Origin: Manis javanica
Lineage: Eukaryota > Chordata > Mammalia > Pholidota > Manidae
DNA length: 64,000 bases
NCBI RefSeq assembly: GCF_040802235.1
Contig: NC_133166.1
Location: 117,256,991-117,320,990 of the forward strand
Reading direction: 5' to 3'
The notes beneath the pieces were generated by a model. The model saw nothing but the letters and a program-made list of their open reading frames with translations. It did no database searches and was not told where the DNA came from. The position numbers and the translations under genes were made by a program. Below are positions 23,055 through 36,974 of the stretch, in pieces. Position 1 is the first letter of the stretch, and the number at the start of each line of letters is the position of its first letter.

Positions 23055-23060
23055 TTTAAT
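23055..23060 (-). terminator. OTUB1: OTUB1 poly(A) signal (ATTAAA variant)
   Basis: TTTAAT on the + strand reads ATTAAA on the OTUB1 strand, about 135 nt past the stop codon, giving a short 3' UTR ending near 23035. No canonical AATAAA was seen between the stop and this point. Confidence 0.65.
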
Positions 23061-23193
23061 AAAACACGGAGGTTGTGTGATGGGGAAGGGGGGAGTGAAA
23101 TATAACCATTTACAACCACAAAAAACCTCTGTACATGTCTAGCGCCTGGCAGAGGGGCGGGCGGGTAGGCGGGCAGTGCAGGCCGGGCCGGCC

Positions 23194-26100
23194 CTATTTG
23201 TAGAGGATGTCGTAGTGTCCCGGCCGGTAGAGAAGGTAGACCTTGGGCTCAGAGCCCTCGGGGAAGACATGCGGGTTAGTGGTGCCGCCCTCGCCGCGGT
23301 CCATGTACTCCACCTGGATGGAGACACTGAGGGCCTGGGCCAGCGCGATGATGTGGATGTGGTCACTCTCCTTGCACATGGGCTCCACCTCCTGCGGCAC
23401 AGGCGCGGGTCAGGGCCGGGGCCTCAGCGTCTTCCCCGTGCCCCTACTGATCCCTGTGCGCGCCCCCAGCCCCAGTGCTCCCCACCCTGAGGTCCTGAGT
23501 GTGAGAGGTGGGGCGGGGCTGGCACCTGCTGGCAGAACTCCTTGACAGTCCGCCCACCCTCGATGAAGTGCTCGAAGAACTTGCTCTCCCGCTGCAGGTA
23601 GCCTGAGGTGAGCAGCCGCAGGTAGACCACCAGGTAGTCCGAGGTACTCTGGTCGTTGAAGGAGGCCAGCAGCTCAGCTACTGAGGTCTGCTTCTCCACC
23701 TGCTCGATCAGGTCCATGAACTGCCGCCCAATGGGGACAGAGGGCAAGATGAGGGAGGAGGGGGTGGATCAACCCTGCCACAGCCCGCCCGCCTACCCTC
23801 TACTGTGGCCAAGCGGGTGACTGGTGGCTGGGCTCACCGTGTTGTGGAAATCCTCAATTGTGAACTCAGTGAAGCCCTGGGACACCAGGTCGTCCTTGCT
23901 CTTGGCAGACACAGCCTTGAACCTGTGGGTGGGAGGGAAAGGGAGGCCAGCATGGGCTCCCCGGCCAGCAGAGCAGGGGCCCAGAGAGGAGAGCCCAGGC
24001 ATGGGGACCCCTACCCTCATCTTAGAACAGAGGCCCCGAGAGGGGCCCAGCCTCTTGTCTGGCCGCAGGTGGAGCTGCACTGCCTGGTCATCAGGAGGGA
24101 AGAGGGAGCCCCATACCCCCTCATGGAACTCTCAGCACCCCTCTCAGTGCCCACCCTCCTCACCGCTGCAATTCCTTGCTGTCATCCAGCAGCGCCTCCA
24201 AGTGGGAGAACCCGAAAGCACGATAGAAGCAGTTTCCGTCAGGCCTGGTCTTGCGGATGTAGGAGTATTTCTTGTGGAGGTCCTGTAGAGAGGCAGCCCC
24301 AACCCACCCACCCCCGTGCCCATCAACATCAGGCCAGAACCACGGCAGGCCAAGGAAACTCCCCAACAAAGGTCACACCACAGCAGGTGCCAAACCGAGC
24401 TCCAAGCAGCCACCTGCCGTCCTTGGGTACTGACTCTGGTGATGGGAGTCTGTGAGTGACCCACTTCTTAGAGCCCCCAAAGCCTCAGGAAATTGGGACT
24501 TATATGCACACTGGCTGCATGGGTCACCAAAGTGGTCACCAGCCGCTGGGCTGGGAATGCCACGCTGCTGGGCCTGCAGGGCTGCTTGCTCATACAAACA
24601 GGCAAGTGAATCAATCCTTGACCAATGTAGCTTCTCCCTCCCACCCACAGGTTTAAGAACTCCAGGGCAAACATGTTAGGACAAGGGTGCAGTGCGGGCT
24701 CCACTCCACCCAGCCTAGGGCAGGAACAGCCTCCCTGCCTCCTTCTAAACTCTAACCTGCCCACTCGCAGGTACCAGCTCTGGTTCACCAGCTTGTTTCC
24801 TCCCCAAACTCAATGACTGTCTTCTGTCTGCTGCACCTTCCCACACCAGTGGGCCATCAGCGGGGTCTGGTGAGCAGGCCTCACGCCCGCGGCTTGAGCA
24901 CCCTGCCCTTCTCCGTTCTCCGTAGGCCCCTACCCCTCTTCCTGATGGCCTCTCTTCCTTTTTGACATGGATTGAGCACCCCGGCCTCCAGCAGCCAAGC
25001 TGCCCTCGCCTTCTCCTCTCTCCTGATCCCAGGAGGGTCTGAGGCTGCCACCAGAGCCCCCCCTCTCTTGGGCTCAAGGACACTGAGCCACGAGTCTCCC
25101 CGCCTCCTGTACCATCAGTTTTTCTGTCCCTACTGGTTTAGACCCGTCAGCAGATGAACACAAGACTTGTTCTCACTTTCAAAGAAACATCCTCTGCTTC
25201 ACATGAAGTCCTTTCCAGCTCCTGCCCAACTTCTGTGCTCTCCTTCACAGCAAAGCTGCTCTGCTCACTGCCTGTTTCTCCTGTCCTGTGACCCCAGTCC
25301 AAGCAGGCTCTTACTGAAGGTCACAGATGCCCTCCTACGGGTATCAAACCCCCTCCTTCCCAGACTGGCCCCTCCCGTGGTGACCCCTCTCCTGGTCCCC
25401 CTCCCACCTCACCGCTGCTCCTCACCCTCACGTGAAGGGCAGGGGCGCCACCAAACCACACAGCACCCTTCCTCAAGACACCGTGTGTCACCTGCCAAAG
25501 GCATCACGCCACACACCCATCCACAGTGCCATCCTGTGAACAGCGCCACCCGCTCAGGCCTGGGATACCTGGATACCTTCTGCTGGCCAACTCTCTCTCT
25601 GGACTTTTCAGTCTTGGAATTTAAACAGCCCCAAATATAACTCTGTGCCCACTTGTATCTCAGCCCTCAACTCAATTCTGACTCACACATCCAACATGCT
25701 GGGCCTGACCTCCCCACTCACCTGCTCCTCCCGGCCTTCCCCTCAATTACCTGCAACTCCGCCTCTCACCTGTCCAAGCCAGAACCTTACCATCACTGCC
25801 AACACCCTCTCACGCCACACCCAGCCCAGAGAAGACCCTCCAGTGCCATCTTCAATACAGAATCCAACTGCTTCTCCCCTTCACTCCACCCCCTGGTCCC
25901 AAGCACTCCACCTCCTGCTGCTTTTATTGCAAAAGCCAAGCCCCCTGCCCTGACCCCACTCCCCCCGGCAATCCATCCAGCCTGCAGCCAGAGCCACAGT
26001 AGCTGCCTGTAACCAAGCCCCATCTCCCTCCCAGTCCCTGTGGCCCCCAGCCCTCCTGCCCCCTGCTCTGCTCTAGCCACACTGGCCTTCACACCACTCG

Positions 26101-29100
26101 AGCCCCCCAGTGTGCTCCTGCCCAGGCCTCAGCCTGCACTGCTTGGCCCAGGCAGCCACCACCCGCTCCCTGGCCTCCTGCAGTTCCTTACTCAGACACC
26201 ACCTTCTGAGCGAGGCCTCTGCTGCCCACCCCATGTAAAACTGCAAAGCCTCCCACTCCCCGTCTCCTTTACCGCTTTACTGTCCTCCACAGCACTTACC
26301 ACCTTCGGACGTACACATTTTAGCTACCTCTGGCTCACATCTATCTTTCCACTCTGAGGTTTAAGTTTCCTGAAGGCACTCTACCTCCAGTACCCAAAAC
26401 TGCCTGGCCTGCAATGTGTGCTCACAAAGGTTAAACCAACAGCACACAATATACACACAGACTCCCAATCTCTGCAGCCCCTAGAACAGCTACTGGAATC
26501 ATTCTGGGCACTATCTGGGTCAGGCCCTTTCCTGAGGGCTAATGTCCAGGATCCGATTAACCTGTATAGTGACCCATTTCACAGAAAAGCAAAGTCATCC
26601 TGGCCTGCTTATGCTCTGCTACCTGGGCTTAGGCTCCTCCTAGGGAGAAAAGAGGGGCTCAGAGCACACAGAGTGGGGTGTCGTGGGCACTGAGGCAGAT
26701 CTGCACAGACAGCACACAATGGACACTTCAATACTTGCTAAATGACTTGATGGGAAGAAGCCAAGTGGCCCACCGGTCGATTTTTCCGGGGGGCCTCAGT
26801 GTGACAGGTAGGTCTTGATACAGGAGCCCTACTCTGCTAACCCACCACAGGGGAAGAGGAAGAACCCGCAGCTTCCCATGCTCGGGCTGTGTGCCGGGCA
26901 CTAAACTCAGCATGTGGCCACTGCCATCTCCCAGCCTCACTCACCCTGAGACACAGAGATGAGGGAACAAAGGCTCTGAGAAGTCCAGTGTGTTGCCCAG
27001 GATCCCACAACTGAAAGTGAAGTCAGCACTTGAACCCAGGTCTGATGGGCCCCAGGCTAGTGCCTTCATCTCTCCACAGGCCTCTTGAGTAAATCACAAA
27101 CACCCTGAGCAAGGGGTCAGATGAAACCACAAGCCACACACACAACTGCATCTGAAGGTGTACTGTTTGGCCCACACATTTCCAATGTGAACTAGCTGCC
27201 GAGAACTAGCTGTTAGAAGTTTGGAGATTTCACATCAAAATCTGGCTCACCTTGGAAAAACACATCCAAGAACAATGGGACGACAGGCAAGGACACTCCC
27301 ACTTGCCCCTAGGGCCTCCACTCTCTGCTGCAGCTGACAAGGTGCTATGGTGCCCACTGCCCACCACCTGACCTGGCCTTCAGTCGTCTGAGTTACCTGC
27401 CTGGCCTCTGACGTGGATAACCACGAAGGCCCTCCTTTCAGGTGGAAGGGTCTAAGCACCTCTGATCTTTGGCAGGGTGGGAGGTAGGGATTGGTGGTGG
27501 TGGTGGGGGTAACATTTACTACCCCAGGCTGTGCCTACTAGATTCTGTTTACATGTACCCACTGTCACTTTCCACCCTCCCAGCTCAAAGAGAAGAAAAT
27601 GAGTGGTTAAGGAGCTTACAGGGCTTAGCACCAAGGCCAGTAGGCCCCCTTTTCCTCACTGCTGCCCATCTCTCCAGAGATCCCACAGCAGGCTGTAGGA
27701 CCCACCTCTGCTGGAATCCCCCTCCCTCAGGCCTTCCAGGGCCCCACAGACATCATCTCCCTCAGTCTCACAACCTTGACCCACTGTGAGCAGAAGCTTT
27801 TGTACAGAGGAGGACCCTATGCTCAGAGACACTGAAAGACCTGCTGAAGATGGATCTGGTGTATGGCTGAGTCAGGATTTAAACTGAGGTCTTTTTGATT
27901 CCAGGGTCTGCATACCTAAGAACCAACATCAGAAGGCACCCCAATCCCTCTCCCAGGCCAGGCCCAGCCAGGTGCAGGTGTGTAGCAGGCACACTCCTGC
28001 CTCTATCCCCAGGGCTCTTCCTGCCCCCTAGGCCAGGCTCCAACCTTGATCTTCTGTTGATAGATGTTGTCATCCTCAGCATACTCTTTGTACAGGACGG
28101 AGAGCTCCAGCCTCTCTGAGACAAGAGGGTTCTGCACTGCAATCTGCAGAGGGGCAGGAAATCCATCATCTTCTGGCAGGCAGATGGAGTAACCCACACC
28201 TAACAGCCACAACACCTAAATGAGGGGCACTGGGCCAGTCACCCAGTGGCACAGTGACCCTTCCACCCCCACCCCAATAATGGTATCTAGTACCTAGCAC
28301 AGCTTGGAGAGGAGGAGGCTTCCAAAGCAGATATAAGCAATAGGCCTCAGGCCCAGCCTATGTGTCCTTATAATAGGGCCTCTGGCCACAGCCCCTCACC
28401 TCTTGCTGAATTCGATCCTGCTGAGCCATGATGGCTTCATCATAGGCAAGACAGTTAACACCTGGAAGGAAGAAGGCCAAGGATCAGAGGGCCCTGGCTA
28501 TCTCCGCTTCAGGCAGATGGGTGGAGGACAAGAGCAGCCCAGGGCCAGGAGAACAGGCTTGGAATCCAGAAGCATGAATCTTACACCCTGTTCCACCCAA
28601 CTGTGCGATCTTGGCAAAGTCCCTGCCCCTCCCAGGCCTTAGTTTTCTCATCTATAAAATGAGGGGCAGAGGTGACCATCCCCCAAGGTGTGTTCTTCCA
28701 GCTCTAACCCCCTCTTTCCCCCAGCTCTCTAACATCACTTCGCAGCAGCCTGGGAGCGCTCTGAGGCGGCAGCGTCTCTTGGGGAAAGCAAGACGAGGAG
28801 GCAGAGTCCTGGGCTGGATGAGAGCCTCCTGTGAGCATGCACTTTACTCAATCACACCCTTCCTTCTGCTGCCTTAGGTTTTCTTAATGGTGCTCATTTT
28901 AAAGATAACAAAAACAAATGAAGATAGGTGAAGAAATCTGACCAAGGTCACAACTAGTAAAGACCTGTGGTCAAATCCAGCTTTGTCTAATTCCAAAGTC
29001 TGACTGCTTCACCACACCTCTCCTCTGCTGCCTCATGGCAGGAGCTTCTCCTCAGCTGTCAAAAGGGCCAGTGCCACCACGGCCCATCACTGAAATGCCA

Positions 29101-30132
29101 AAGAGGAGGTGGTGCCCGAAGAGGCATGCTGTTAAATGCTCAGGTCCACCCTATGGACCCCACTCTAAGCAGCCACTGGTGAGGGGCCAGGAGACCAGAC
29201 TTAGGTCATCTTGAACAAGTCCCTTCTGAGGACCTGGGTCTCCCAGTGTTGTCCCTCCAGTGTAGTTAGAATGGGGTGAATATGCTGAATGACTTTTAAG
29301 GCCAATCCCTTTTAGCCTAAGCATCCAGGATCTTCAGCTGGGCGTGAACCCAACCCTACCCTGTCCTGCAACAGGGCTGCCCCTCCCACTGAAGTGACCT
29401 ATTCGGTCCCCAGGGCCAAACCATGGGTGAAAAGAGAGGGTTAGGGTTGTGAAAGGCCCAACTCTTCAAGAGGTCTAAGAAAACAATGCCCAGGTAGGCG
29501 GAAGGGGGCTGCAAGGCCAGAGGAGGGGGCTCTCCCGGAAACGACGGCTGCAGTCCTCGGTGGCACACACCGGTGGCCGCTCACAACCCTGGGCCGCCGC
29601 AGCATCCCGAGTGGCCCGCCCAGTCCTTTGTGCTCCGCTGCCTGGCGTAACTCGACGCCTTTCCGAGCGCATGTTGCTCTAGAGAAGGCAGGCGTCCGGG
29701 CCCCGGCCTAGACAGACTGCAAGGAACCGGGCGGGAGAGCTGGAGACCCGGAGACCGGGGAGCAGGGACCCCAGCTAGGAGGGGGCTGGGCGCGGGGCGG
29801 GGCGGCCCAGGCCCCGCCCCGAACGCGCTCTAAAGGGAAGAGCCGCGGACCTGGACCCGCCCCGCTCGCTCGTGCGCCGGCCCGCCTGCCGGGCCGGGGG
29901 TCGCCAGCTCTTTCCATTATAAGGGGGAGGGGAGGCGGCGGCAGGGGCGGAGGTAGGAGCCGTCCGCGCGCTTCGCCCCGGCCGCCCGCGGCCTCACTTC
30001 CGGCCTCCTCGGGAAGCGGCGGCCCGGCATCGCCCTCGCGAGCCCAGGCCGGACAGCCCTTCCCCGGTCACTACCTTCGGAGTCACTGCCCAGCGGCTCC
30101 TGCTTCTGCTGCTGAGGCTCCTCCGCCGCCAT
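23194..30132 (-). CDS. OTUB1: OTUB1, ovarian-tumour-family deubiquitinase, complete 271 aa
   Basis: OTUB1 cleaves K48-linked ubiquitin chains and also blocks E2 enzymes such as UBC13 non-catalytically through its N-terminal arm (family knowledge). Coding exons in transcript order: 30132-30075, 28461-28400, 28143-28045, 24282-24164, 23922-23838, 23720-23526, 23391-23194. Phases sum to exactly 271 codons plus TAG. The start is MAAEEPQQQKQEPLG, the same as in human. The catalytic triad is present: Asp88 and Cys91 in RPDGNCFYRAF (fourth exon) and His265 in YRPGHYDILYK (last exon). I saw only a few conservative changes from the human protein as I remember it (Asp for Glu in the AKSKDD stretch, Glu for Asp in TSVAELL, Val for Ile in NPHVFPEG). 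The third intron (28044-24283) is the longest. All introns are GT-AG; the third has the weak donor GTTGGA. Confidence 0.98.
25640..26440 (+). repeat. L2 LINE, ORF2 C-terminal part and 3' UTR
   Basis: The ACTCAATTCTGACTCACACA-type reverse-transcriptase tail is followed by CCACACTGGCCTTC, CAGTTCCTTACTCAGACACC and ACAGCACTTACCACCTTCGG. It explains the long open frames here. The left limit is uncertain and may reach 24800. Confidence 0.7.
26935..27080 (-). repeat. MIR SINE (ancient)
   Basis: GAGACACAGAGATGAGG, the GTTGCCCAGGATCCCACAAC stretch and CTTGAACCCAGGTCTG form an antisense MIR in OTUB1 intron 3. Confidence 0.75.
28462..30074 (-). other. OTUB1: OTUB1 intron 1
   Basis: The half nearest exon 1 (29500-30074) is a CpG island, GC-rich with many CpG and GGGCGG-type boxes. 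The rest carries MIR pieces at 28545-28675 and 28880-29010. No exon was recognised. Confidence 0.75.
28545..28675 (+). repeat. MIR SINE (ancient)
   Basis: GGCTTGGAATCCAGAAGC, then CTTAGTTTTCTCATCTATAA with ATGAGG. Lies in OTUB1 intron 1. Confidence 0.75.
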
Positions 30133-30200
30133 CTTTAAACAGCGCCGCACTGTCGACCGCTTCCGGGTTACCGGTTGTCCTCCTCCCGGAAGAACTCCCC
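30133..30200 (-). promoter_or_regulatory. OTUB1: OTUB1 core promoter / 5' UTR with YY1 and ETS motifs
   Basis: On the OTUB1 strand the start codon lies in AAGATGGCGGC, a perfect YY1-type element overlapping the initiator ATG. Upstream, GCTTCCGGG (+ strand, 30159-30167) and CCGGAAG (near 30186-30192) are two opposed ETS-family sites. There is no TATA box. This arrangement is typical of housekeeping CpG-island promoters; the transcription start itself is inferred. Confidence 0.55.
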
Positions 30201-30689
30201 TCCTCGCGGCCCCTCCTTGGAAACGCCCCTAGCAACGGGATCTTCTCGGGCGTCGACTCCCTTAGGTTGCGGGACTGTGTTGCCACAGCGACGGGACAGC
30301 CGCCCTCCAGTCGAACACTGGCTTGGCTCCAGCCTCCCAGTCTCCCAAAGCTCCTGGTGGAGTGTCCTGGAGCCAATGCAGATTTGTCTGGAGTGTGAAG
30401 CGCGGATTGTATTCTGAGCTAAATAGGAAGATGAAATTAAAATCACCAAAGGCAGCACTGCTGCTGCGGGCTCCAGAACTCGCGGCAGGTACTTGCAGCA
30501 CGTGGCCCAGGCTACAGCAGAGCCCTCGGCATCACTGCCCCTCCACCGAGCCTCGGTTCAGGGCAGACTTCGGTGTCCTGCTTCCGGCAGGAAAACGTGC
30601 CCCTTGGGACCAAGGCCAAAGTCTTAGGATCTAACTTTGGACTCCGTGCTCTACTGGTTATGGGAAAACGAGGTCTTTTTAAAAGAAAG

Positions 30690-30965
30690 GAGTTGATAAA
30701 AATGAAAACAGGTAAGTGGTTGTCAGCGTTTAGGGAGGGGGCTGAGGCTGGAGGGAAAGGAAGTGGGTGTGACTGTGAAAAGGACACCGGAGGGATCCTT
30801 CTGGAGATGGAAACGTTCTACATCTTGACTGTATACGAATGTCCTGATTTATGCTGTACTGAAGTTTTGCAAGATGCAAGATATTACCAGTGGGGGAAAC
30901 GGTAGAGATCTTTCTATGTAATCAGTAAAATTGCCTGTGAATTATCAAAAAACAAAATGTTTTAA
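30690..30965 (+). repeat. Ancient L1 3' UTR
   Basis: AGGGATCCTTCTGGAGATGG, CATCTTGACTGTATACG, TTGCAAGATGCAAGATATTA and AATTATCAAAAAAC match old mammalian L1 3' ends. Confidence 0.75.
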
Positions 30966-32872
30966 AAGTGCCAAGGCCTTGGATGCTCAAGATGTTATTT
31001 AGAGAGGTTACAGTCTGGGACTCTGGCTCCCAATTTGGAATTGGGGACCTTTCTCATGTCATGACAGTGAGCTTTTAGCACTCGAGAGGCTGTGCCCGAT
31101 TCCCAATCAGACAGATCCCTCAGTTCATGACAGCACAGGAGTGGACTGTGACAGGTTTTCATGAGTTATGTCCATGTCCAGAGCAGGTGCAGTTGTGTCT
31201 GGGCTCACCACCCAGCAAGCAAAGCCTGCAGGGCCTTCTCAACAAGTGCAACAAATGCCAAATCTGTCCCAGCAACAGTGCAAATTACTTATTGGGTCAT
31301 TGAACACTCGGGTTGCTTCCAAGTTCAGGCAAGCAAAGGGTCCACACAATGCGGACCCCATGCCTACAAACTATTCATTCCTTTTCCTAATTTTAACAAT
31401 GAAATCTGTAACTGTCAATCAGATCTTCAGTTACTAGAAGAGAGCTGGAATTAACTAAATGAGCTAAGACAGCTGATGACAAAAACATGATTTCTATTTG
31501 GCTTTTCAAACTTTTGAAAGTAGCGGTAAGAAACCACCCCTACCTCCCTACTTCGATGATGGAGTGGGGGAGGGGGATAGGGGGAGCTGGGGTTGGGACT
31601 AATGGTCAGGACAGGGAACACAGCTGTCAGGAGAGCAAGAAGGAATCCCAGTAGTGGCCCAGTGTTGGACGACAGCCAGGCAGCCAACACCAAGTAAAAA
31701 CCTACCTCCAACGGTGCGGGGCTTGAAGAACAGACCCATACCCTCAGACTACAAAGAGCCGGTAAATGCGGGTCCTCTCTCCTACCTCCTGCCCAGCCCT
31801 CTGCTTCCCCTCTTGTCAGGCAGGATGGGAAGGAAGTGGCCAGAAGGTTAATAATAGCTCTTAACCCTCATTCCATCTCTCCTGTTACTTCTACCATTTT
31901 AGGATTTTGAGTATCCTGCATCTAAAACCCAGCTGCACATTTGCCAGGAGGCATCAGCATAGCTCCAGACGTTTATCTGTGCCTCCCAATTTGCCAACAC
32001 AGAAAAGGTCCAGCGCTGCTGGCATTGGCTGCTGAGGCCTGTCGTGAAACAGGTAGCACTGGGTTCGCTGCTGCGGGATACAGTTGCTAAGGTGACAGGC
32101 AGCAGCCCAGGACCTCATCTTCCACAGTGCTAACAGCACAGATGCCTCCTCACAGCCCTGCTGGCCTGGAGCGTGTCCAGACTCCAACTCCATGTCCATA
32201 GCATTCTGTCAAGCAGAGGAAGAGAAGCCCCCATACCAGGGCCCAGGGATGGTCAAAGCTCATTTGCTAAGGAAGAGCTTAGAGAATAGCACTGAGGTTC
32301 AGTGGAGGCGCATGGCTTCCAGGCCCACCCAACCACTTCCACTTCTCAGGGAAGGGGGCCAGGCAACAAGGACATAGCACAGAGCCTGGGACAGCCACAG
32401 TCCTCACAGAGGTGATACCCAGGAGAAAGCCTTGAAGGTGAACCAAAGATAAGGGCAGCAGTCCTTTCCAAGGCAGGCTTGGGAGTCAGGCAGCTGGCCA
32501 GATGGGAAGAGTAGGGGCATGCCCAGCCCCCAGGTGGACCTCTGAAACTGTTGCGGCAGGCAGCCGGCCCCAAAATCACGGCCAAGCATTTGACAGAGCG
32601 AGGCCAGGCTGATGAAGCTGAGTAGGAGCTGCACCTCAGAGCTGCTCGCTGGGTTGATACTTGCCTCTAGGATTCAGGCCACGTAAGGCAGAATGCAAGC
32701 AGAGGAGCGGCAGAGGAGGCAGAGGGAGAAACCCCTCAACCCCACGGACACCACCCTCACTCCCCAGTGCGGCAGTCCTGGAAATGTCTCACATTCTAGT
32801 TCACCTCAAGTCTGGGTGGATCACTGGTGCCAGCCCCTCCCGTGAGAGCCTCCCAGCACCAGGGGAATGATA

Positions 32873-33180
32873 CATTCGTTTTCTTAGTGCTAATGTAACA
32901 AATCACCACAAACCTAGTGGCTTACACAAATGTATAATCCTAACAGTTTGAGAGGTCAAAGGTCTGGTATGGGCTTAGTCCAGGTACCTGACTAAAATCC
33001 AGGTATCTGCAGGCTTTGTTCCCTGCCGGAGGCTCTGAAGGAGAACCTGCTTCCTGCCCATGCAGGTTGTTGGCAGAATTCAGTTCCCTGCAGCTCTAGG
33101 CCTGCGGCCTCCTGGATTGCAGTCCACTGTTCCTGATTTTACAGCATCTGCCATGCCTGTGGCCTCCCCCACCCACTGTC
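32873..33180 (-). mobile_element. MaLR (MLT1-type) LTR fragment
   Basis: The + strand starts with CTAATGTAACAAATCACCAC and CTAGTGGCTTACACAAATGT, the reverse complement of the 3' end of MLT1-like LTRs. It is an old, broken, solitary fragment of the ERVL-MaLR family, shared widely among placental mammals. The far end is not sharp. Confidence 0.6.
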
Positions 33181-35255
33181 ACTCTGGAGTGGACACCCAC
33201 CCGTCCAGACTCAGGATCTGACAGAACCCCCAGACACCCGCCTACAAAAAGCTGTTGGAGTACAGGGAGCCTTGTTTTCTCTACAGGGAATGGCCCCAGG
33301 GCCTCTGATCTGATTAGGGGTGAGAAAAGGACACTGAAGGATTATCAGTGGCCACACTGAGGACCAAGGGGAAGATGGGGGGTCAAGCATGACAGGTCAC
33401 TTGCACCCTAAACTCTCACTCACCCCCAAGTGTATGACCCTGAGTGCCACTTGTGCTGTGGGACCCAGCAGCCTGTGAGAGATCAGAGGAGCTGTCAGGC
33501 TTGCTAAGGGTTTCCTCAAACCAAGTCCTGTCGGACTCACCTATAACTGCAGGCTTTCCCGTCAACATGAGGGTGGCTTTAAGATGCACAGCTCTGGGCT
33601 GGAATAGTCCTCCTGGGTCTGGGGACCATCATGTCCTCTAGGGTTCTGGGGCACAAAAATAGGGGACACCCAATTAAAACAAAACCCTTGGCAGGGTAGG
33701 GGGGTTACCATTAAAACTCAAGAACAGGCCACTCTCCTCTCCTATTGTCATTCTTATTGTGAGGCAGCCCATGGCCTTATCTATACCCAGAGCAACCCTG
33801 AGCCAACCGAGGGTCAAGCAGCTCTGAGCCCTCTGCTCAGGAACAATGAATAGGAAAGCTTCCCAGTGAGGCAAAGGATAGAATAACCCCATTGTTTGGG
33901 AGACCTGAAGCCCTTTCCCCAAAAACAAGGGAGGTATTGAGGTACCTGCAGCTGACAGGTGTGTGCCCCTCATTCAGCACCCAAGCCTGGCTCAGTTCAG
34001 CCTTTCAGATCGACATGGGCTCTCCCGCTCCACTGGCAAATACCCCAACCCGTGCACACCTTCCAGCTTTCTAGGTGCTGTCCCTTCACATGCAAAGGAT
34101 GGTTTTTGTTAAAGTAAACAAGCCTTTTAGGAGGCTGGCATCCAATTCCCTACCCTTCAGGGAAGCAGCCATTGGCAGGAGCAGAATTTGCCACAGAATC
34201 AAGGCACTGGGTCCCACTGGCATCACTGGGCACCACACTGAATGGCCAGTAAAGACTAGACAAAGGGAGAGCAGAGCCCACCTTCAGCACCTAAGTCAGA
34301 AAACAGGAGCCCTGCAGAGGAGTGGCTGACACCCAGTGCCTAACACCAACCACTCCCTAGAACCCCTCATCTCTCACCTGGCATCTTTACCCACCATCCC
34401 TGCCCCAGGTGTCCTGGCAGCCTCAGATCCACAGAAGACACTGATTGAACCTGTGTCTACTCAAAAAATACCCACATCATCCCAGCAAAGACACAAAGGA
34501 GAACTAAAGCTTTGTCCTCCTCCAGGTGGGAGGCCAGCAGGTCTGAGCATTCCTTCAAGACCCTGGCAGTCAGAATTCCAGCTCAGTATGAAGCATGCAT
34601 CCTCTGAGATAAGGAGGCACCCCCAACCCCCAGGGAGAATCACTGAGGAAGGGCCCTGGGGATGGAGTGGCAAATTCCCCAAGCCTAGAAGGGGAGGCGA
34701 CAGGGAGGCAGAAAGGGACAACAAGGAAGCCAGTCCATAAGCATTTACTGATACAGTGCTAAAGGGAAAAGGGCCCGAGGTTGACATAAAAAAGCAAGAT
34801 CCTGTAAAGTGCTCCACCTCCAACTAGGAAGAGGAACAAGCACCTGGGAAGTTGCTGGAGCACCGACGAGGACAGGGAAGGCTGGCCCTATAGAAAAAGG
34901 ACTTCCAGCTGCAAAGCTGGCCTCAGTAGGGGAGAATCACAGACACACACACCACCTTGAGCTTGGCACAGCCAACAGAGCCGTAGGGGATGATCACGAA
35001 AAGCTGCCCAATGACAACAGGGTTTGTTTTCCTAAGAAGCCAGAAAATATTTAAACACAGGAAAGCATGCAAAGGGAGCACCACTTCCAGGCAACAAGGA
35101 CACTCACAACCTACCACAGGGCAGCCAGCCAGCTGGGACATGCCCGCAGCCAGGCCCTCCCCACACCCCCATCCAACACCATCCTCAGCTCAAGTATGGA
35201 GGCAGGAGCCCAGGCCAAAGGCACGATGAGTTTCTGAAGCAAGGTTTAAACAGAC

Positions 35256-35261
35256 TTTATT
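35256..35261 (-). terminator. COX8A: COX8A poly(A) signal AATAAA
   Basis: TTTATT on the + strand (AATAAA on the gene strand) lies about 220 nt past the COX8A stop, so the 3' UTR runs from 35477 to about 35240. A run of G residues lies just inside it at 35270-35278. Confidence 0.85.
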
Positions 35262-35477
35262 GTTGCAAGGGGGGGGGGCTCTACTGAGCAGGGCTTTATA
35301 AACCAATATATGTGGTCCCAGGATGTCACCATGGAGAGGTTGAGAGGTCATGATTGCAGAAGAGGTCACTGTAACTGAAGGACATGATCCAGGGGAGGCC
35401 GGCCAGGAATGCAGCAGACATGATCAGGACAGGCCAGGGGTGGTCAGGTCACAGGGGGAGGGGGAGGACAGCCCCCT

Positions 35478-36974
<1,497 letters not shown>

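Larger units (their letters stand above)
24283..28044 (-). other. OTUB1: OTUB1 intron 3 (3.8 kb)
   Basis: No coding evidence. The middle is pyrimidine-rich on the + strand, and at about 25640-26440 it is an old L2 LINE in the + orientation, antisense to OTUB1. MIR copies lie at about 26935-27080 and 27790-27900. The long open frames across 25167-26357 are translations of this repeat-rich sequence. Confidence 0.75.
30200..35235. other. OTUB1-COX8A intergenic region
   Basis: About 5 kb with no gene recognised. It contains an L1 3' end (30690-30965) and a MaLR LTR fragment on the minus strand (32873-33180). Otherwise it is unique sequence with short chance open frames. Overlapping frames at 31161-31454 did not resemble any family I could name. 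Confidence 0.65.

Noticed and set aside
25167-26357. Series of 100-157-aa + strand frames in OTUB1 intron 3
   Set aside because: The sequence is at least partly an L2 LINE, and the frames reflect its remnants and pyrimidine bias.
31161-31454. Two overlapping ~90-aa frames with Cys- and Gln-rich text
   Set aside because: Could not be matched to any family from memory; two frames are open together and there is no start context, so no gene is called.
35270-35278. G-run near the COX8A poly(A) site as a quadruplex element
   Set aside because: A single G-run, with no set of four tracts.
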